A stretch of 6,326 nucleotides of DNA from an uncultured Clostridia bacterium (GTDB lineage Bacteria; Bacillota; Clostridia; TANB77; CAG-508), in the NCBI GenBank assembly GCA_948739805.1, contig CAPYID010000065.1, forward strand, positions 1-6,326. The letters are read 5' to 3'. The notes beneath the pieces are model-generated. The model was not told the DNA's origin. It searched no databases and was given only the letters and a program-made list of their open reading frames with translations. A program made the translations under genes and the position numbers. Below are positions 6,053 through 6,326 of the stretch, one piece after another (the stretch's first letter is position 1; each line of letters begins with the position of its first letter).

Positions 6053-6326
6053 TATATAGTAGGTGGAAATCCTATCTAGTAAGGTCTAACCAATCGCTAG
6101 TACCTAGATTTTGGAGTTGTAACTGTGAAGTTACAATTTAAGCGTAAATCGGGGAGAGTTCGAGCCGCAATGCGAAAGCGTGAAACTAATTTAGACCCGT
6201 TAAACTAGTCAAGCAGAAGTTGATACCTTGTTCATGGTAGCAAACAATAACACATTAACGATATGGTGAGAAGATGTGGGTTCTGTCGGGTTCATAGGGT
6301 GTGGCGAGTTCTACATTAATATATTA
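6032..6326 (+). mobile_element. Group II intron, 5' part (domain I), running off the window
   Basis: The sequence starts with GTGCGCCAG, the conserved 5' end of bacterial group II introns, at the point where TnpV homology stops. The next 295 bases hold no gene but have strong RNA structure. TTGTAACT (6117-6124) pairs with AGTTACAA (6129-6136), capped by a GTGA (GNRA-type) tetraloop. A GC-GAAA-GC mini-hairpin lies near 6172-6179. GTTAG (6040-6044) can pair with CTAAC (6086-6090). TGTGGG (6275-6280) can pair with the TTCTACA segment near 6309-6315, presenting the putative EBS1 in a loop. The composition is less AT-rich than the surrounding genes, as expected for a structured ribozyme from another source. 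The intron lies in the sense orientation of tnpV. The reverse transcriptase/maturase gene normally in domain IV and domains V-VI would be to the right of the window; their presence is not known. The 5' end resembles Ll.LtrB-like introns, but the subclass is not assigned. Confidence 0.88.
6290..6297 (+). other. Putative exon-binding site 1 (EBS1) of the intron
   Basis: GTTCATAG at intron positions 259-266 is the exact complement of the eight exon bases 6024-6031. It lies in the apical part of a local hairpin, as EBS1 does in domain I of known group II introns, at a distance from the 5' end similar to that in Ll.LtrB. A second partial candidate, GTTCATGG at 6230-6237, pairs with the same exon bases using one G-U wobble, but its position is earlier than expected for EBS1. 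Confidence 0.65.

Noticed and set aside
6053..6326. Possible CRISPR, tRNA or riboswitch in the gene-free right end
   Set aside because: There are no regularly spaced repeats and no tRNA cloverleaf; the GTGCG start, GNRA hairpins and EBS-like motif are fully explained by group II intron domain I.

Overview
The window is a stretch of low-GC, Gram-positive-type DNA, most likely from a Clostridia-like gut anaerobe, carrying part of a mobilizable or integrative element. Support comes from strong AAGGAGG-type ribosome binding sites, TTG starts, a consensus TTGACA/TATAAT promoter, very high AT content, and two copies of TnpV, a protein known from clostridial Tn4451/Tn4453-type mobilizable transposons. 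TGA is used as a stop, so the genetic code is the standard bacterial one.

Layout, left to right. (1) 86-1033 is a radical SAM enzyme gene with a SPASM-like cysteine-rich C-terminus. It is clearly less AT-rich than the rest, has no obvious ribosome binding site, and ends in a strong hairpin terminator; it may be flanking host DNA or an older cargo gene. (2) 1122-3735 is an AT-rich two-gene unit driven by one consensus promoter. Its first gene is a YhcG/DUF1016-type PD-(D/E)XK nuclease, broken by a +1 frameshift near 1866-1869. Its second is a 462-residue HD-domain phosphohydrolase of unknown role. A long symmetrical hairpin closes the unit and probably also stops the opposing gene. (3) 3737-6031 is the mobility module: an intact tnpV on the minus strand, an intergenic region with two inverted repeats (candidate oriT), a MobV-family relaxase on the plus strand, and a second tnpV directly behind it. 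(4) 6032 to the window end is the 5' part of a group II intron (start GTGCG) that has entered the second tnpV between two codons. An 8-nt exon motif before the junction is complementary to a motif in intron domain I.

How the parts fit together (inference): the relaxase and oriT would allow transfer by a helper conjugation system, and the TnpV proteins mark the element type. The group II intron is a second mobile element riding on the first. The nuclease and HD pair looks like cargo and could be a defence-type module, although the nuclease needs a frameshift to make its catalytic half. No large serine recombinase (TnpX), intron-encoded reverse transcriptase, tRNA, rRNA or CRISPR array is present in the window; the first two would be expected outside it.

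The most interesting points are the in-frame intron insertion into one tnpV while the homologous site in the other tnpV stays empty, and the nuclease frameshift, whose site resembles the prfB-type +1 programmed frameshift.
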